Source: Cheilinus undulatus
Lineage: Eukaryota; Chordata; Actinopteri; Labriformes; Labridae
Assembly: GCF_018320785.1 (NCBI RefSeq)
Contig: NC_054885.1
Location: forward strand, 4,352,921 to 4,416,920
Length of the DNA stretch: 64,000 nucleotides
Reading direction: 5' to 3'
Position 1 is the stretch's first letter. Every line of letters starts with the position of its first letter. The translations under genes and the position numbers were made by a program. The notes beneath the pieces were generated by a model that was not told the DNA's origin, ran no database searches, and was given only the letters and a program-made list of their open reading frames with translations. This document shows positions 61,536 through 64,000 of the stretch, piece after piece.

Positions 61536-62557
61536 CTATACATATACATTGTTGCATTTGTATTTATTCTCAGAAATACTTTGCACCTTTGGCCTGTTAC
61601 ACAGGTTTGCATTGTTTTTCAGCTTGAACCACCCGCAAAAACAAAAGCCGACATTACGAGCACTGAATGGGTATTTCCTGCAGGGCTATTGTATTCTAAT
61701 GTCCTGTGTGCCCTGTTATCCAGGCGTTGCAGCGTCTTATGTGCTTTCAAACACATCCCCTCTGTCCTGTTTGTGCTTTTTTGGCACCATGTTTGGCTTA
61801 GTTTAAGTGTTTAGACCACATTAATGCAGGCGGTGGGTAATTAGCTCGTTTAATCACAGTCCCAACAGCACCTCCCTACAGTCACAGGAAGCTTGATATT
61901 GGTTTCCTGTCTGTGGCTAATGTACTTCCGATTGTTCACAGACAGCTATATGCATTTTGGCGATAACATGTGCTTAGTAAGAGCATCCTGCTGGATTGCT
62001 CCGTGGAAGTTGCATAAGTCGACTTCACATATGCAATGCACACTGAAAAGTTCCCTGAAAAATTTCATGGTTGGCTGCAGGTGGGAATGCATATGGACAA
62101 ATTATCACCCGGTCTTCATCCAGACCCTTCCTGTCAGCCACCTGGTAAAATTTTCAAGGTGTTGGGTAGTAATGCAGTGGTGCCGTATCCTGGGGTGTTA
62201 AAAATAGCAGTGTTATTCCTTTAATTCCAGTCATAAAGAAAATCTGCTGCACAATGTGCAGCTTTAAGAGTGTGTCTGTTTCTGGCAGTAGCACCACTGA
62301 AGATGCCATAAAAATACTGACAGAAAAGCAGGAAATTTAATGAAGGTTAACCGGTAAAAATTGGTTGAGTGTGAATGCAACAGGAAATGTTCAGGAAATT
62401 TCCCTCTAAGCAAACAGTCAGATAATGACTTTCCTATCCTGTCACTGGTGAAAATCAAGTCTGATCTTTGCATGCTGCTTTGTCCTGACATTTTCTAGAA
62501 ATTTTTAGGAGTGCAAATATGGAAGGAACTTGAATAATGTGCTCTTTCTTTCTGCAG
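59967..62557 (+). other. myh9: myh9 intron 3
   Basis: Donor GTAAGT to acceptor CTTTCTGCAG. It contains relatives of the 45770 repeat near 60945-61030, a poly-T run near 61145, and the (AT)n tract at 61391. No other gene seen. Confidence 0.85.
61391..61533. repeat. (AT)n microsatellite
   Basis: About 140 bp of alternating AT with several TATTTA interruptions, in myh9 intron 3. It is likely polymorphic and able to form cruciforms. The Tyr/Ile-rich ORF across it is an artefact. Confidence 0.95.
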
Positions 62558-62585
62558 ATCGTGAAGACCAGTCCATCCTTTGCAC
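62558..62585 (+). CDS. myh9: Myh9 28-nt exon
   Basis: This completes Asp162 and encodes REDQSILC plus two bases of Thr171. A 28-nt exon at this place is, to my knowledge, conserved among vertebrate myosin II heavy chain genes. The acceptor is TTTCTGCAG and the donor GCAC|GTGAGT. Residues match human MYH9 ([10 protein letters not shown]) exactly. Confidence 0.96.
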
Positions 62586-62712
62586 GTGAGTGCCAAATAC
62601 TTGAACACATAATAAGTAGCTACACTTCTAAAGCAAGCATTTTTGTAATTTTGTATCATTTCTGTACTCTTCTATTATTTCCTTTGACTCTATGTCACTC
62701 CGTCTGTCTCAG

Positions 62713-62806
62713 TGGAGAATCTGGTGCTGGTAAGACAGAGAACACCAAAAAAGTCATCCAGTATCTGGCTCATGTTGCCTCCTCTCACAAGACCAAGAAA
62801 GATCAG
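62713..62806 (+). CDS. myh9: Myh9 P-loop exon
   Basis: This gives the last base of Thr171 and residues 172-202: GESGAGKT (172-179) is the ATP-binding P-loop, Lys178 contacting the phosphates. It is followed by [20 protein letters not shown] and KDQ, leading to loop 1. The acceptor is CTGTCTCAG after a 127-bp intron and the donor is CAG|GTGAGT. The next exon, expected to begin GELERQLLQANPILE, is not in the remaining 1.2 kb. Confidence 0.97.
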
Positions 62807-64000
62807 GTGAGTTCTGCTTTTTATCGCAACAGTTCCTCTTTTTTTTCCTCTTACATATTCCACTCTTTCCTTTTATCTCCCACATTACCCACTTTATTTT
62901 TCACCTCACTCCCTCAGTTACTTAAAATTAGACCACTGATCTTTTCTTCAATCTTACCAGGAACAACATTACACCCTTCCATTTTCACTGAGTGTATAGT
63001 GTGCATCTACGCTGGTGAATGGGCACTTGATTGTGTACATCATCACATCCAAACAGCTGATTTTCTGCAGTTCTTCTGTGGTCCGGGTGCCACAGTAAAG
63101 AACTGCAATCAAAAGAAGAGGTGTTGAAATCAAGAGAAGTAGCTCTGCAGGCTCAGAAAAACAGAAGTGCAGATGGAGGGGCTCATAGAGCTCTGACATT
63201 TAAACAGACCAGAGACCTGACTTTATCTGTGAGGTGTTTTTTTTTCTCTGTTCTCACTGCATCACCTCATCAGAAATAAAACTTACGCTGCCAGTTAGCA
63301 ATCAACTCTTTTGTCAGGCTAGGACTGGGTGATAAGAACAAAAAAAACATTTTACAAGACTTTTCAGTTGACTTTTTAGACTAATTTTAATTGCAGATAT
63401 AGGCCGATATTAAAAGCAGAAACAGGCCCATACTTGAAGAAGATTCAGGCCAATATTTACAGTTGATACAGGATGATATAAACAGTGGATATAGGTCATA
63501 TTTACAGCAGGTAAAGGCCATTTTTACAGTCTATATAGGCTGATTTTAACTGCAGATATAAGCTGATATTAACAGTGGATACATGCCTATATTTAAAGAA
63601 GTTACAGGTCAATATTTACCGCAGATATAGGCTAACATCAGCAAATGGACGATATTTTATGAAGTTGCAGGTTGATATTTATAGCAGATGTAGAACGATA
63701 ATTACAGCAGATATAGGACAATATTTGCTGCAGATTAAGGTAGATATATACAGACAATTAAGTGCAATATTTCCAACATTGCCTCTGTTGAAGGCCTGAG
63801 AGCCATGGCATGCTCTTCCTGTTAAATTCTTATGGTTTAACAAACTTTCTTTATGCAAAGGAAATGTGTTGAAATAGCACATTTTATGCTATGATTTTGT
63901 GTTAGTATTGCTTGTTCTGTCGGGCGCAGAAACCATAATAATAAAAAACCATAATTATGCTTTTTGTTCACTGGATGCCTCTCTCTGTGTGATGAGACTC
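62807..64000 (+). other. myh9: myh9 intron 5, start only
   Basis: Intron sequence from donor GTGAGT to the window edge, with the 24-bp array repeat at 63325-63790 and no exon seen. Confidence 0.75.
63325..63790 (+). repeat. Second 23-24-bp array (GCAGATATAGGCNGATATT)
   Basis: It begins near TAGGACTGGGTGATAAG (63325), a decayed TAGGGCTGGGYGATA-type terminus. About 18 degenerate units of the type ATTTACAGCAGATATAGGCTG follow from 63390 to 63780. The unit is the same in kind as that at 38260-38830. No right terminus is recognised. Confidence 0.75.

Noticed and set aside
61297..61806. 169-codon Tyr/Ile-rich ORF
   Set aside because: It is a translation of the (AT)n microsatellite inside myh9 intron 3.
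62537..63127. 196-codon ORF containing the P-loop
   Set aside because: It mixes intron 4, the P-loop exon and intron 5. The residues outside 62713-62806 are intronic, as the donor and acceptor sites and homology show.

Overview
The window is vertebrate, and specifically teleost-fish-like, nuclear DNA. It has multi-exon genes with GT-AG introns and is crowded with non-autonomous DNA transposons (hAT-type with 8-bp target duplications, Tc1/mariner relics, TTAA-flanked elements) plus AT-rich satellites and microsatellites. A percomorph fish is my best guess from the repeat families. Nothing looks prokaryotic or viral.

Two genes are supported, both on the + strand. (1) txn2, mitochondrial thioredoxin: three coding exons (8396-8673, 10267-10390, 14659-14775) join in frame to 172 codons with the WCGPC active site. 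A probable 5' exon ends at 4178 and the 3' UTR contains a 17-bp perfect hairpin. (2) The first part of a non-muscle myosin II heavy chain, myh9: coding exons 56311-56637, 59810-59966, 62558-62585 and 62713-62806 give the first 202 residues, through the P-loop. A probable non-coding first exon ends at 32620 in a CpG-rich promoter with clustered CCAAT boxes. The gene runs off the right edge. As I recall the human map, TXN2 and MYH9 are also neighbours in the same head-to-tail order.

Layout: 1-3290 repeat DNA with a TTAA-flanked element inside a microrepeat array; 3300-4024 TTTTA low-complexity DNA; 4030-15500 txn2; 15800-32200 intergenic, with a Tc1 relic, two large opposed copies of one array-bearing repeat, a 1.5-kb purine-rich minisatellite and a nested Tc1 relic; 32250-33250 myh9 promoter and first exon; 32621-56305 a ~23.7-kb first intron full of hAT-like elements; 56306-64000 the first coding exons of myh9.

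The most unusual theme is structural. Several unrelated-looking elements with hAT-type ends carry their own family-specific degenerate tandem array inside, and the same arrays recur at distant places in the window. Pre-insertion sites can be read for two nested insertions. No new protein system is visible; nearly all other long ORFs lie in tandem repeats or are antisense shadows.
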